64,000 bases of DNA from Mansonella perstans (GCA_037074765.1 JBAMDO010000028.1:248001-312000); one strand, 5' to 3'; shown: positions 44,063 to 58,636, numbered from the stretch's first letter. A program made the numbers and translations. The notes: generated by a model from the letters alone, not told the origin.

Positions 44063-47000
44063 ATGGACGCCGAACCCTCGGAAAGTTTCCCCGGAAATAG
44101 TGATAGATCGGTGGATCATTCTCATCGTGACGTACAAGCTGTGGGATTTTCACACGGTACTTTTTGGTCAACGCTTTATGCTTAGTAAACGGTTTAAAAA
44201 GAGTTTTTGGAGTAAGATGCAGTGACAAATTTAGCGTAGTCAACAATTTTCGTTTATAGCAAGTTCAGTCACAATTGATACGGTTACAAATGGTGGCAAA
44301 GTCATGGAACAGAAGCAGAAGGGAGGATGTGTGCAAATTTTAAACAGCGATCATGGAGATAATTTGCACGTCGTTTCAGAGGTTAATAAGACTTTTTTCA
44401 TTACACTTAGTTTTTTTATACGCAGTTTTTGAAACGATATTTACAGCAACCGTAGCAGAAGCAATATTAAAAGTTATGTTCGTTTAATTCAGGCTTCTTC
44501 GGAACAAAGGACTGAAGGATTTGCAGAAAATGTAGGTGATGAAGAGGCATGTAAGGACAGTACTGAAGATCAAAGAATCGAGGTTTGTTTTTATAATTTT
44601 CATACAATTACATTAAAACATCATTGAGCAAAACTGTAATAATTTAGGAATTAAGATATATGTATTAATGTATTCTAAGTTATGGTAAATGGAACAAATG
44701 TAATTATGCATAAACAGCCAGAAATGGTCAAGTATTATGAGTATGAAATAGCATGGGTCTTGGATGATTTTTTAGCTGAAAGAAGGGTCAAGCGAAAACA
44801 CTAGTGAAGCACTTGAATCGGAAAAACACGACAGCGTTGCGGCTTCAGCTGGCTCATCTCCTCCACCAGTAAGTTAAATATGTCGTCCTATCTTGACTTG
44901 ATTTAACAACATTGGAGGGGCGTTATACTTTCAGCTTAGAATGAGGATTCCCTCAATGACAGTTGTAGTTGGCAATAGTAATTGTAATTGGTGATATTAT
45001 CAGTTTTTGTAATTTAGTAACCTTGGTATTTGTTGGTCATTTTTCTTTGCTTCTGCTATCGCTGCAGCAATTTATTAAGGTCCAAGTTCGGAGAGAATCA
45101 TAAACCAAGTTATAGACGGCTTGGCTTTGAAACATGAAAGATCTTTCTTTGTTTAGTTATTTTTCTGTTATGTTATAGGATTTCGCAGCGCTTGACCCTT
45201 CCTTGTGACTACTTTTAAAGAAAGAGACCCTTCTTTCTGCTGCTCATTACGCCTAATTGTCTCTTAATTGCAGTTTTCTATTTTGCTTTGATCGTTTGAT
45301 CTTCATACTTCTTCGATTTCAAGCTTTTATGATTTCATTTTGAAGCGTACCCTTCTTATAGAGCAGTGCTGCTCCAGACGAACTGCACATGGACACAGAT
45401 ACTAAGAGTAATTCGGAAGAAGGCGATAATAAGGAATCTAGTGAGGTCAAGATTGATTCTGGTAGAGAAATAGATGGTTCGAAGACTGATGGTGACGGTG
45501 ATGACAAAACCGATACTGAGGAAGGAGAGGACGAAGTGGAGAAAAGGGAAATGGCGCATGATGTAGATGTTTCAGATAAAGCAGAAGATAAGGCAGTTGA
45601 TGCTACTGACAAAAAAGAGGAAGTAAGAAATACTTCGAAGGCTAAGAGTAAGAAGCTTTTGCTTTTAGAATAGACTGCATTCGTCTTGTACTTTAAATTG
45701 TTCAAAAAGTTCTATCCGTTTGAAATGTATTTTTTTGTCAAGTATTGTATATATACGAATTTCAGGCTAGTGCGAAGCGTGTCTTACCGAAATGGATGGT
45801 GCAGGATGCAGATGCACCTCCAAGTCCAAAAGAAGAGGCAGATGAAAAAGATATGGCTCTCGCGGTCACCGAAAATGAACCAACTAGTGGTGCTCGAGGA
45901 CGAGGGCGTGGTAGGAAAGGGCGTGATACTACACGAGCAGTAGCTAAACCTCATAATGTATGTTAAAACAGAACTATTAAAAGAATGTTCTTCACTTAAA
46001 ATTGTACTTGTCTTCGGGAAGGGCCCATTCATCTTTCAGGATGAAGGACTTACAGAGAATCATTTTGAAATTGCCCAATTTTTTGTCGTTACGTAGTATC
46101 TGATCATTACTACTACATAAGGGAAACAATCTGTATTTAGAATTATGGAAGTAACGGTTTTGCAATTTATTATAAATTTAAATATTTTCTTGGGGCTGGG
46201 TGTGATTACCAGTAGCTGTAACTAGTGAATTTATTACGATCATTATTTTTTCATCTTTTTGCGGGATAATGATTGTGCGATTTAGGAAGCTGTTTCCGAA
46301 CAGCCACAGCCAGAATCATTGGCATCTGGTCGCCCTCGTCGTTCAACACGGTCAAATGTGGATTATGCTCATCCAGATGTAGCAACTGTAGTTGCTGAGC
46401 AGGAAGACCTGGAAAATGAGGTAGTTATACTAAAAAATTATGGGATCCTTTATAATTTTCCAGCATACAAAATTCTACAGCTTTTATTTCTTGTTCTAGA
46501 CTTTTTCTATGTATCCTGAAAGAAAAAACCTACCATTTATCTTTTTTTTTTAGCCGAACAGATTTCCTTCAGTTAGAAAGGGTGTTTCTGGATGATTCAG
46601 GTTGCGACCATGAGATAAACTATTCTTCCTTAAATAGCAAATGTTTTGATACACGCAACGACTTTATTTGTTTTTACTGATACTATCACAAGCTTGTTAC
46701 AGTTTCAGCTTCAACAGAAGGTCGGTCGAAGTCGTGGCAGGGGCCGTGGTCGAGGTCGAGGTGGACGTTCTGGTGGACGTAAACGAGCTACAGCTGATAG
46801 CGATGATGGAGAAGATAGCGATTCTGAATATGGTGGCAGCAAAAAGCGGAAACGTGCGGGAAGTGGATCACGGGGTCGAGGACGAGGTAGAGGCCGTGGA
46901 AGACCATCGCGAAGTTTGGGTTTGTTTTTATTGTATTCGGTTTTAGCCTGCTATGTACAAAATAGTAAATAACTTTCTGTCATTCGTAATATTTTCAGGT

Positions 47001-47285
47001 ACTTTAGGAGATGACAGTATCCACGAAATATGTTGGCAGTTATAGTTGTGTTTCATCATTAATCGAATTTTTGCAGGAAAAAAGAGCAGCAAAGACGAGA
47101 GCGATGACGACGATGAGGAGATGGATCTATCGGACAATGATGCTGGTGGTTCAACTGGCTCTGGTGAGGAATCATATAAGCCTGCTCCTTCGAAACGACG
47201 CGCTGCCGCTTATGCTGTCGAAGATCACTCGCCTAAAACGTCGCCTAAAAAACGTGGCCGTGCTCCAGCAGCTAAAATGCATTAA
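44063..47285 (+). CDS. Disordered acidic nuclear protein with RGG and AT-hook stretches and a Ku-binding-like motif, about 468 aa
   Basis: Nine exons join in phase: 44063-44156, 44260-44381, 44493-44582, 44776-44868, 45362-45622, 45766-45957, 46286-46420, 46709-46919 and 47077-47285. Residues 1-220 are acidic and rich in Ser/Asp/Glu. Residues 221-232 read ASAKRVLPKWMV, which fits the APLF/CYREN-type Ku-binding motif (R-x-x-P-x-W preceded by basic residues). Next come GARGRGRGRKGR, SGRPRRSTRS, two Gly/Arg blocks (GRSRGRGRGRGRGGRSGGRK and SRGRGRGRGRGRPSR, AT-hook-like), an acidic patch and a final PKKRGRAPAAK. No folded domain is visible. It is likely nuclear and chromatin-bound; a role in end joining is only an inference. 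Confidence 0.78.
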
Positions 47286-50200
47286 GTAGTAATATTTTTA
47301 GACTTGTGTTTTTGTAGTTAATAATATGCCCATTACTTATTGTGGTTCTGTTTCTTCAAAGAGAAATCGCGGAATTTTACAGGTTAAAAATAATACTTGC
47401 GAGTTCGCGAAAGATATTTAATCTGTCACGATTTTCATGCTTGCGTTTTTTTAATACAGTTTTCTAAAATGCTTAAGTTAATTATTTCAGGAGAAGACGA
47501 ATGAAGAGAAGTTGATAAGTAGATTGCCATTATCATTTTATGTGGAATTACATGATATTTTTGAACTTGTTACAGGTCAATTCTTTATTTTCGAACGTTT
47601 TCGTTTTGTGTACAGGCTCTCCATCATCATTTTATTTTTGTTTCCATTTTTAAAGTGATTGGAAGGCGCAAAGATTTCCAGTCATATTTTATGAGTTTCA
47701 TTCTATAATTTCGAAATCTGTTATGGCTTCACTCTTTTTGGAATTTGTTGTTATGGCTAGAGGATATATATCCATTGCTGCCCTCCTGGAGAGAGGTAAC
47801 TGTTGTAATACTTGGTACTCTTGCTAAGATATATTATTTTTGGTTTTTATATCGGTGAAATTCAGATAACGTTAAGTTACTGACTACAAAGATATGTTGG
47901 GTTGATCTGTGGAATACCTTGCGCTATAAGCTATTACTGCTATATTAAACGACGTAGTTTTTCGTAAGATATTCGAGTTTTATTTTCCAGATTTTTGTTG
48001 AAGAGTATTTTAACTTTCCATTAGACTTTCATAGGCAATGGATAAATGTGATGGTTATTTTCAAAAATCGATTTTTTGTGGTTTGAAATTGGCAGTGATT
48101 ATGTAGTTTAAACATTTATTCGTGACAAACGGAGTGAGTGATTATATATGAAATATACATAAAGAGAATATTTGATTATCCATTGCCATTACTGCATCAT
48201 CGAGAAAGTCAATCATGGCGAGTTAATAGAAAAGGGAAGAGAGCATTTGGTAATATTGAACGATCTTTTTTCGTATTACATAGCACAAGGTATTACTAGG
48301 TGTCTTTGTTACACCCTTTATCCATCATCGTTACTAAGAAAGTTCCTTCTTTTTCGAATGTTTATCTACCTCTTTTGCGGAAAGCAGTTGTAATTTGAGT
48401 GATGCATGCATGTTTTCTAATTTGATACTATGTTTTCCTCTCTTTTGCTTTTCTCATAGTCTATTTTTCTTAGAATTCTCCATTTTATTTCCTCATTAGA
48501 ATTACATGCTGTAGAATTTATTTTTGAAAGAAATTTTTTGTTGTATATAAAATTATCATTTGTAATTGTTTTTGTTTCAATATTGTTTAAAAATAATTTG
48601 TCAATGGTGTGTCTTGAAATTTCAACTTCTATTCGTCACCTGTTCTTGCTCTTCTGTTATTGCTTACGTTGTTGGAATATACATTTGTAGGGAAAAAATT
48701 TTAGTGGTCAGGAATGCAATAAGTTTTTGACATTCGTTTACTGCAATATTATGCCCCATTTTATTTCTTTGTTATTTTCTTTTCTCCTGGCTACTACTAT
48801 TATTGCTACTGTTTATCATTACTGACGAATTCTAAAATGTGTGTAGATGATTTTTCATTCATAATTCGTTTTCAATTACAGAAGCAATTTTTAACTCACT
48901 TCCTGTGTATCTTCTCCATTCATTATTTTATAAAGTAAGAAAGTCAGTGTTATTCATTTGTTAACAACTTGTTTTTGTGTTATATCTTGGGAGACATGGA
49001 TTATATGTTGACGACATGTGCATTCTCGGGATCACAGAAAATTTAGTTCTTGATAGCAGACATTAAAAGAATTTTAATTTTACGCATAAGGGCGATAACA
49101 TTGTGCAGAGCTTATGATTTATTCAGAAATAATTGTTTCCCTTTAAAACTTGATATCTAATATAAAATTAAGAGATTCAAAAAATCATATAATGTGTACT
49201 CCAATGGCCGTTTTATGCCAGTTTCTTGAGTAACTACGCAGAAATACTGCTATTATAAAAATTCTGAAGAGGGGAAGTGACGTCGAATATGCAGGGAAGA
49301 TGTTGGAATATCAACTTTAAGTATAGCAGAAGTAGATGGTAATGGATATGTAGATTCTAGTCTTGAAATTTCACTTACCGTAGCCAAAAGTTGAGTTTTT
49401 TGATGATATATTGGATCATTAATAAGGAGATTTTTTATTGGTTGATTGCGACAACAATTAATGCATGTTTCTGGGATTCTCTTAACATTTTCCGACATTT
49501 TAATTTGGTTTTTGTGAATTTTGAATTTTTTCTTTTGCTTGCAAACTATTTCCTTTTATCTGAAGCATTTATGGGTATGTTGCGTATCCAAGACTATTTT
49601 AGTTACGATAATAATCATTAATGCGAGATTGATTCGCCCATTTAGCTAATATATTTTTTCATATGCTTTAAAAATTTTGATATAATTTTTTGTTGAATTC
49701 AAGGGCAATATTTACGAACGAATCTCATACAGAATTTGCTAATTATAACAATCTCAGCAGATTTTGCAAATTTTGCTGATTAGAAGAGCTATAAATTTCA
49801 ATACAAAATGAGATTTTGTTGATCTCGTTACTATATTTTTTCTATATTGTTAATTAATGTAGCATTCTGTTTTCATCTACATTTTTAATTGCGTATGTTC
49901 CGTTTTGGTTTGTTGTGCGGCGCATTTCATTTACTTCTTAATAATTATGGCATTTTTTTTTTTTTATTAATGCGAATTTATTGTAATACATGGCGAGCAT
50001 ATTCTTGTGTGTTTGCTTCAATTCAAGAACATTCAATATACATCAGAATTGAATCGTAATTATTCCGTCGGTTGTGCAAAAGACGTCGAATAAAAAAAAA
50101 AAGAGTGCAGAATGACCACAACATGGGAGGTTAGTTTTCCTATCTCAATTTAATTGGTGACAACTATCGAACCAAAGAGATCCAGGTCATTCTCTTCACG

Positions 50201-53029
50201 GATTAGTATTATGTTTACACGCATGCATTACGGTAAAAGTTGACGAAAAACGAGTGAAAAATGAATGAATTAGTAGTGTTGTATAGCTGTTTTTGACGCG
50301 CGTTAAGGAAGGACGTCGCTTGAATAAAAATGATATCGCGGGATTTATGGAAGAGTCATAGCATTGATTATAGATCGGGGCAAAACTTTTGCTTGCATTA
50401 ACATGCATGGTATAACTGAAGTTATCTTTTGCTATTTTTATTTGTAATTTGATTGGGAAAGATCATCCGTTGTGTTCCAACGATTAACAAAGATTTCAAG
50501 CAAAAGTAAGAGGAATTTATGTGGCATCGCAGTTCGGTATCTTTTGTTGATAGGATTTAGAACAGCGTATGAAAAATTCATAGCTGATTTCTAGCAGAAA
50601 ATAACCGATATTGAAGATTTCAAATGAACGATGATGAATATCTGTTGTCGGAAATAGTTAAGACTACTTGATTGGTTAAAAGGAAAACATAGTTGAAAAA
50701 AGTTAGTCTGGCACTTTTTTACAGTAGTTCCTGCGCCGTAATGGAATGACTGATGTTTTCTTATATCATGGGATAGAAATTTTGCTATGAAAATGAAATG
50801 ATAATTAAGTCGAAAGAATGCGATATTTCTTAGTTGAGTGCTCTCGATTATATAATTTGTATGTGTACTTTAGAATCAAGTGCAAATTGACTACAGCGGT
50901 GGTCAACTCGGTGTTAAATATTACGATACTTCGGTTTCGACTGCTAAAAATTGGACTTAGCTGAAGATAATGGAAAATTCTTTTAGATTTTTCATGGAAA
51001 TCATAAAACTGACTAACCGAACTGTTGAATTTAATCTTGCTTATTAATTTCTGTCAAGTGCTGTATCCATTGTTACGATGTTATTGTATCATTTAGATCA
51101 TAGCCTGATAAAATTTAAAAAGACATTTGCCTGCATAATTTCTCACCAAATATTTTTTTTATCAGTAATAAGGATGCATGTTGTTGAAGTAAACTGGGCA
51201 CTAAGATATTTAAGATTTAAGCAATTTATTTTTCATCTTAACATCTTCGAACATAGGTTATAGTAACACATTTGCGACATATTATTCTCTATAAAAAGGG
51301 AATTATTTATCAAAATCAAAATGTAGTGTGTTAAATATCTCAGCTTAAATCAATTTATTTTCTAATCAAAAAGCAACTAAGCAGTGTTATGCATGTATAT
51401 TTTGAAGTTTATACACTTTTCCGGGATTTTTGTTGTGATTGATATGTTTTTAAAAACCCTTTCAATAACTGAGGATAGGCAAGGCACGTCAGTTAGTCAT
51501 TGTGTCGGAACTCTATGAAGTTTGTTGAGAATTTCATTAGGATATCGTGTCACCGTTCTGATGTTCAATTAAATTTGAGACAGCTGACTGCTGTTTATTA
51601 AAACCAGAAATATTCTTGATTTTGGAATGGTTTAGGCCTGGTCATTTGTCAGAAAATGTTAACTAATTCTTCAATCAGTGAATGAAAGATGTGAAGTATT
51701 ACTTGTGTGATGATCATGTTTTATTGTAAACGTTTCCATATATTACCTAGAAAGGAAAAGAATTCATTAGCATGCGCGAGAACTGTTTTGCTTGACTATT
51801 GCAATAAAAACTTTTCAAATTAAATTCGAAGTTTTTTTATCCGTTTTTCATGACAAATATTCATTTTAACCGCAAGTGTTTTCTATACAGCATGCCATAT
51901 CACGCATATACTGAGTTGTAATTGCTGAGAATTAACTTTTTCCTATTTTTCAAGTTTTAAAATCTTCAGTTCCCTACATTCAGCTCTATTTACTGACTAT
52001 GAGTACACATGGGTCTAGCGCTACAATATTTCAATGATTTTACGCCAAAGCCTAGAAAACCTTTATTTAAACTACAAATCCTAAATTTAATTCTATATTT
52101 AACTGCATCGTACACCTTTAACTAGCGTAGTAAGTATCAAAACAGTCATCTGGAATAAGTGATGTTTACACTCCTTTCACAATCGATTATAACATCAATA
52201 TTAACATTATACATTCTTGGGAACTCGCTTTTTTCATCTCACATCATAAAAAGGGATGGAGAGTTATGTGTGCAAAATCCCTTTAACCTATAGTCTTTTC
52301 GTTGTCGCTAAATTTATCCGTGACATTCACATCGATGCTTAAGAGTGCACACACATGCAACAATACGCCGTAGAAATCTAATCTGTTGAATGAGATAAGA
52401 AGGCCGTCGATACGATGATACCCATTGGAGAGGTGAATCTTTTTTTTCGTTCTTCCATTTAATTTTTTGGCATTTCGAAATTGCAACATGGGAAAAGGTC
52501 ATTTCACTTGTTTCAACTTTCATTTACTTTTCCGGAATCTATTTTTTGCAAATATTTTTTAATCAATATCGACGATAATCAAACATTGTTATAGTAGGTT
52601 CAATCTTTTGTTCTTTTTTTTCTTTTTTCTGGTTCTTCAAGATTCATTAATAATGCATATAATTGCGAACTTTTTAATAGCTCTTTAAAAGATAAGAGAT
52701 GTTGTTTAACAAAAGCTAAAGAAACAAAAGCATTTTCAGCAAAGTTGTATTGACATAATTCGTGCTATACTTCCATTCAATTACTTTTACTTTCAATAAA
52801 AAGAATTTGATGGTTAGATAATAGATAGCAATTGTTTCAATAAATAAGAAAAGAATGCATTAAGCTTAATTGCTTCCACTTTCATTTCTTGACAATCTCA
52901 TGCATGCATGGCATTGTTTAAATAACTGAGATTCCTTATTACTAAATTATAAAGTATATAAGTTCATCTATTTCCTGTTAGAAATCATTTGTAAAATTTA
53001 AATTTTAGACGCAAGACGGTCGTGCGGAC
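47286..53029. other. 5.7 kb gene-poor interval
   Basis: It presumably includes the 3' untranslated region of the preceding gene and the 5' region of the PLD gene (both plus strand). Only short frames without family similarity occur (for example 48172-48393, 49253-49498 minus, 50196-50408 minus and 52283-52523 minus). I saw no tRNA, transposon ends or tandem array. A first, non-coding exon of the PLD gene could lie here. Confidence 0.45.
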
Positions 53030-56000
53030 ATGACTAATTTTGAGATGGATTTATTTGATACAAAGATAAATTCATATGCTCTGGAAAAGGTTTGTCTTCA
53101 TTTTACAATTTCTCTAAGTTAATGATACTAGCAAATAAATTAGATTAAATCGAGATCTCTATATTTTTGATATTCGGAAAAAATTTTTTCGTCGTTTGGG
53201 TTTTCTATATTTATAGTTTAGAGGTTATGTAACCTATTATTGTTAGATACTATAACTATACTTTTCAAATTTGATTAGAAAGTCTATATACTAAGCGCAA
53301 CTAGTTCATGAATAACTGACATATACTAATAAGAAGGATAACTATGTAAGCAACTGCTGTTTATCTTTGCTTCTGACGTCTTGACATTTCAGGAAGAAAG
53401 TGAACAGTGTTGCAAGCATAGTTTCATCAAACCAGCATGTGTTCCAATTTCGATCATATCGCTGTTCATATTTTTAATTGTATTTTTCCCGTTATTCAAT
53501 GAAGATGGCTTTGATACGGCATCCATTCGTTATGATCGAACTGGTTATTGTGTAGATCAATGCAGGTTTGCTTTTTATTACTTCTAAATTGGATTTTTGC
53601 ATTTTGATGGATGCATTCGATCCCTTAGCTATTATCGAATTGTTACTCAAAACTGAATAGTAAATTAATTAAAAGATAAATGGACCATAAAATGAGGATC
53701 ACAATAACTTGATGATTTTTCAAAGAAAAGTTTCAAGATACTAATGCTAAACATGATCACATTCCTCAGTGCGAGCTACAAAAGCAGTAGAGCAACAAAA
53801 AGATTTTCAAAAAAGAATTATCCAATATTTCTTTTATGAGCTTACTATTTAACTATAAATGCAAGCATCAACTGAAATATTTTTTATCTCTTTTTTCAGC
53901 TTTAATTGCAAATTTGCTTCATTCCAAAAAACTTTTGCACGTTCTTACAGACACAATGGAGTGATTAGGAAATTGATTGTTCACATTTTTTATCAATAGA
54001 TTATTTCAGAGTGGAGTTGGTTGAAACTATACCATCGGTTTTGATTTTTGACAATATTAATCTTACATATTCGTCAACTTACGAGGTTTGGAAGCAGTTA
54101 TTGGACAATGCACGAGTTTCGATTGATGTTGCTGCTTTTTACTGGAATCTTCGTGATCGTGCAACACATCCAACTTCTTGGCAGGTAAATCCAGTACGCT
54201 ATACGGGAAATTTATGCAAATATTCTCTGTTTACTCGACTTGACTTTAAATTTTTTTGAAATCCTTTTCTCTAATTAGGTTTTTTTCTATTATGTATTAG
54301 TCAATTTTCATAATATATACTTATAGTTTATCAATATTTGCAGAATTTTTTTTACAGGGAAATGAGACATTCGAAAGATTTATTGCAGCTGCTGAGCGTA
54401 ATGTTCAGGTTAATTTTTTTTTTTGTCTTGATCAATTGAGCTTTTTTTTATAATTTTTAATTTTTATGCTTTTTTAGGAATGACATTATTTTCTTTTCTC
54501 CATTATCTTGTGAGGATTTTCAGAATTCATTATTAGAGTTAATTTGGCACTTTTTAATTGTTGTTTTACGCGTAATATTGATGAATCTCTATTAGCGAAC
54601 TACCTCTACTTACTTGTTATAGATACGAATAGCACAGAATCAGGCAACCGCAACATTTCCACAGCTTGATTCGGATTATTTTGCTAAGAATGGTAAGATT
54701 CCCATGTTCATATTATTGATAGGTTTTCGTGTTATGAGATTGGAAGTTTCTAAAGTAAGCGTATTCATTGAAGATATAATTTTTATTTGAGAAGGTTATT
54801 TGTTTGCGTTCAAAATGTGTGAATGTGTTTATGTTATAATTTTTGAATCTTAATTCCAACAAAGATCCTGCACGATTTTTTGCTTAAAAATTTATGGCTT
54901 AAGCGATAAGTTTTTAATTGTAGGTGACATACTATAGAATCTTAATTCATTGAATTTAACTATAAACATTGATTCATTGAATTTAGCATAAAACTGTTAT
55001 ATGCATAGTATTTACGAGAGGTTAATAAAAGGAGCAATTAATGTATTAGAATTTCGTTGGAATGAATGAAGTTCACTGCTAATCATTGAATCTGATGATC
55101 TCCGTTTCTATTTGTTTTAGATTATGCAACTGTACGAAATCTAAACATGTCAAAATTGATGAATGGGAATGGGGTTCTTCATTCAAAATTTTGGATTGTT
55201 GATTCTCGACATATTTACATTGGATCAGCTAATATGGATTGGAAATCTCTAACAGAAGTGATCTTTCTGATATTTCACTGATATCCTTTATCATTAAAAT
55301 TTGTTTTCTTCGATGCTGTGAACTAAAAAATGAAATAATACCGAAAAAACCTCCATTGAGTGAATGGTCACTATTTCAAGACCAGAAAAACTGACAAAGA
55401 TAGTCCAAGTAATCTGATCAATCTATTAATTTTTTTTCAGGTCAAAGAACTAGGCGTTGTAATTTGGAATTGCACTTGTATAGCAAATGACTTATATAAA
55501 ATTTTCAATATTTATTGGCGTCTTGGAGTTAGTAAAGCAAAAATTCCAGACAAATGGCCAATAAACTTAAGAACTTATTTCAATTTCTCACATCCACTTA
55601 AACTTCGTGGTGCTAAAGAGGCCAGTGTTTTCATCTCGGTACGGTCGTCATTATCTTTCCACTAATTAGTGACAAATGATTCATCTTTCTATCCTTCCAG
55701 TGGTGATAAATGGGTTTGCTTGGAGATAGTCTAGTAGTTTTTTGCATTTTTGCTAGAATCACAGTGAACGGAATGAACATTACGCTTTTTGGATTTCAGT
55801 TTTTTTCTATGACATTAAAAATTAATTCAAAATTTATGTGTGCAACATGTACTTCCAAAACTATATTTTTTGCTTTCTGTGCGAAAAACTGAAAAACATG
55901 GAGATATTTATCATTTAACATTTATATTTGTTATTTAATTTGTCATTTAGCGGACGAAATCATTCTTTTAACGATTCATTTTTTATTCAGAGTTCTCCTC

Positions 56001-57614
56001 GTCAACTCAATGCAAAAGGACGTGAAGATGATGGTGATGCGATCGTTGCAGTGATGGATAATGCACACAAATTTGTTCATATATCAGTGATGGATTATAT
56101 TCCTGCAACTATTTATGGAACTTCTAACACGTTAATTTTTAACTTTTAAAACTTTCCAACTTTCAAAATTTCTGTGCTGAAATCATGTCAAAAATATATT
56201 GTCCCATAGAATGGTGAATTATCGTCTTTATGGTTAGACATCTGATCGCCTTGCATGCTTTCGGAAATCTTTTTGCTTATCACTCCGTGTTTTATTCTTC
56301 AGTTCTTGAAAATTTTGTATTATTGACCTTCAGTACTCCTTTCTGTGGTGTAATGTTTGTGATGGAGGATTAAAGAAACGGAGAACAGTTTACGGCTCAT
56401 CTAGAAGTTCTTTTGAAGAAAATAAATTGAAAAGGGAAATATATTTTGAAATCATTTAGAGAAAAAAATTACAAAATTAAAGAAAGAGCGAAATTTTTAA
56501 AAAAAACTAATTTAAAATCATATGAAGGTGACTGACTGACAACTGACAGTCGTCAGTTTACTTTTGGTTTCAGCATCGATGAAAAATAAAAAGCAAAAAA
56601 AAAATATTTATTCCTTTTTTGCGCAACTTCTAGCTGTTTTTCATTTGATCAGTAGTCATTCTAGAAAACCAAAGGTGCTTAAAATTTTCTAATAGCGATC
56701 TAGTTATTTTATAAATTTAAATATAATTAATTTTACCTTCCGGCAACAGTAAAGCAAATACTCCTGCAATGAAATTCTTCCTATCCGCTCTTTTGACCGT
56801 GGATTCAGTAATTTTCCAGATTTTGGCCAAAATTAGACAATGCAATACGTGCAACAGCTTATCGTGGAGTAAATGTTCGGTTGTTAGTGAGTCACTGGAA
56901 ATATTCTCTGCCAGAAATGATTTATTTCTTGAAATCATTAGTTGAAATTAATGATGGTATGCCAAGAATAGCAAACCATTCTGGGAAAATTGAAGTGGTA
57001 AGCATTTTTAGCAGAACTCTCAAATTTGTCTCAGTTTGTTCAGTTATATCTCCATTTTAATTATAATTAGCCTTTTTTTTTTCATTTTACTAATAGGAAG
57101 AAATCTGATACTGATGTCATCTTGATCAGAAGTGTATTTTATATTTATGGACGAATTATATGCTGAATCATACCAGTTTTTTTTTTAATTTCGTAAATTC
57201 TTGCATATTGGAAGATTGCATTAATAGTTCTGAGTTTTACAAATTTCAAAATTTCTTATATTTTTTCAAATTCAAAGACTTTTGCAGAAGATATTTACGA
57301 TTCCAGTGAACCCACTCAGCGAAAAAATTCCACATACTCTTGTAAATCATAATAAATATATGGTTACGGAGGAGATCGCTTATTTTGGTGAATTTTTGAT
57401 CTGAATTTGAGGATGCTGAATCACATTTGAGTTAAATCTACAACGTTTTTTTTTTTTTTTTTCAGGTACATCAAATTGGGTTGGTGATTATTTTATCAGC
57501 ACTGCTGGTATTGGAATTTCCTTTATCTCATCAACATATGCTAATTCATTAAATGCAATTTTCATGAGAGATTGGACATCTAAATATGCTAAAGCTATTA
57601 GTGCATACGTGTAA
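53030..57614 (+). CDS. PLD3/PLD4-type phospholipase D family protein, about 476 aa
   Basis: In mammals PLD3/PLD4 are type II membrane proteins of the ER-lysosome route that act as 5' exonucleases on single-stranded nucleic acid. Eleven exons join in phase: 53030-53089, 53393-53565, 54010-54184, 54358-54408, 54623-54692, 55121-55257, 55441-55638, 55991-56130, 56820-56997, 57288-57387 and 57466-57614. A membrane span lies at about residues 36-55 ([19 protein letters not shown]). The first catalytic motif is HSKFWIVD (H197, K199, D204) and the second is HNKYMVTE (H415, K417, E422), with Glu for Asp as in PLD3/4. [12 protein letters not shown] and [10 protein letters not shown] are also conserved. 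The exon at 53009 is open upstream of the chosen ATG; an earlier start cannot be excluded. Confidence 0.92.
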
Positions 57615-58636
57615 AATGAAGCTTTCCATTATTTTAATCTGTGAAAACCTAATTCTGTTAGCGTTATGCGTTGTATTTTTCTATTACTTTTAGACCAGTC
57701 TTTCGAAGTGGGAGAGTGGAATTCGTATTTTTCGTAGAATAGATTGGTCTTTGCTCTAAATTTAATATTTGATATTCTTGTAAATAGATTTTTCAATTTC
57801 AATGTCATTAAAATGTTTGTTACCGATCACTGCCCCTTATGTGATCACTATGTAGGACTAAAATTTCTTTCACGCCATTGTGAACTAAAATGTTAAAATG
57901 AACATATTTCGTTTTCGACCTCAACTTTTTTTTCGTTGTATTATATGGATAATAACATTTTTTGTATAAAATAACCCTGATTGTGCATTTGATTATTATC
58001 GGTTGGAGAATATATTATTATTGGAGGAATATTATTAAATGTATTGTACCATAAATAAAAATTTTTCCATTTCTGGGTAGAATTTAACTAAAAAACCTAT
58101 CTTGATTTAATCAGAAACTATCATGAGGTCAGTGTTATAAATTTCTGAAACGGAAAGCAAGTTTTGGTAATTGGAATTGTCAAGAAGAAGAATTAGTTTT
58201 CCCCTAAAAATTTCGAATAAATTCTCCGATGAGACAAATCTCCGATCTATAGATTCTCGTTAATTCAGATGTGGTTCCTGACGAATTCGCTATGTTATGG
58301 CTAAAATGTTATTTGGCTAAAATTCCAGGAGTTTTCCGGGACATTATTAAGAAATTGAGGAAATAATTCCTACGCAAATAGCAATAAAACAATGTAGCGC
58401 AATGCCTTCTATGTTGCTAGCCGATCGGTGAGTCGCATTAAGTTTTTCTGATAGTTCCATTGATTAATATCACGCTTCCTGTAACAAATGAGAGATTCTA
58501 AACGAACCGTACTTTTGAGGGAAAACTTGTAATTGCAAAATGTCTTCACAAGAAAATGAGTGAAGATTTTTATATTTAGAAGTCGAGAGCTTTGATTCTA
58601 GATTCAAATATTAGTGTGTTTTAAAAAAAAAGTGAT
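57615..58636. other. Spacer between convergent PLD and peroxidase genes
   Basis: 3' flanks of two convergent genes. No coding, RNA or repeat feature was recognised. Confidence 0.55.

Noticed and set aside
46709..46946. Alternative frames of 92-108 codons across the Gly/Arg exon.
   Set aside because: They are shadows of the RGG frame, which is the only one in phase with both neighbouring exons.
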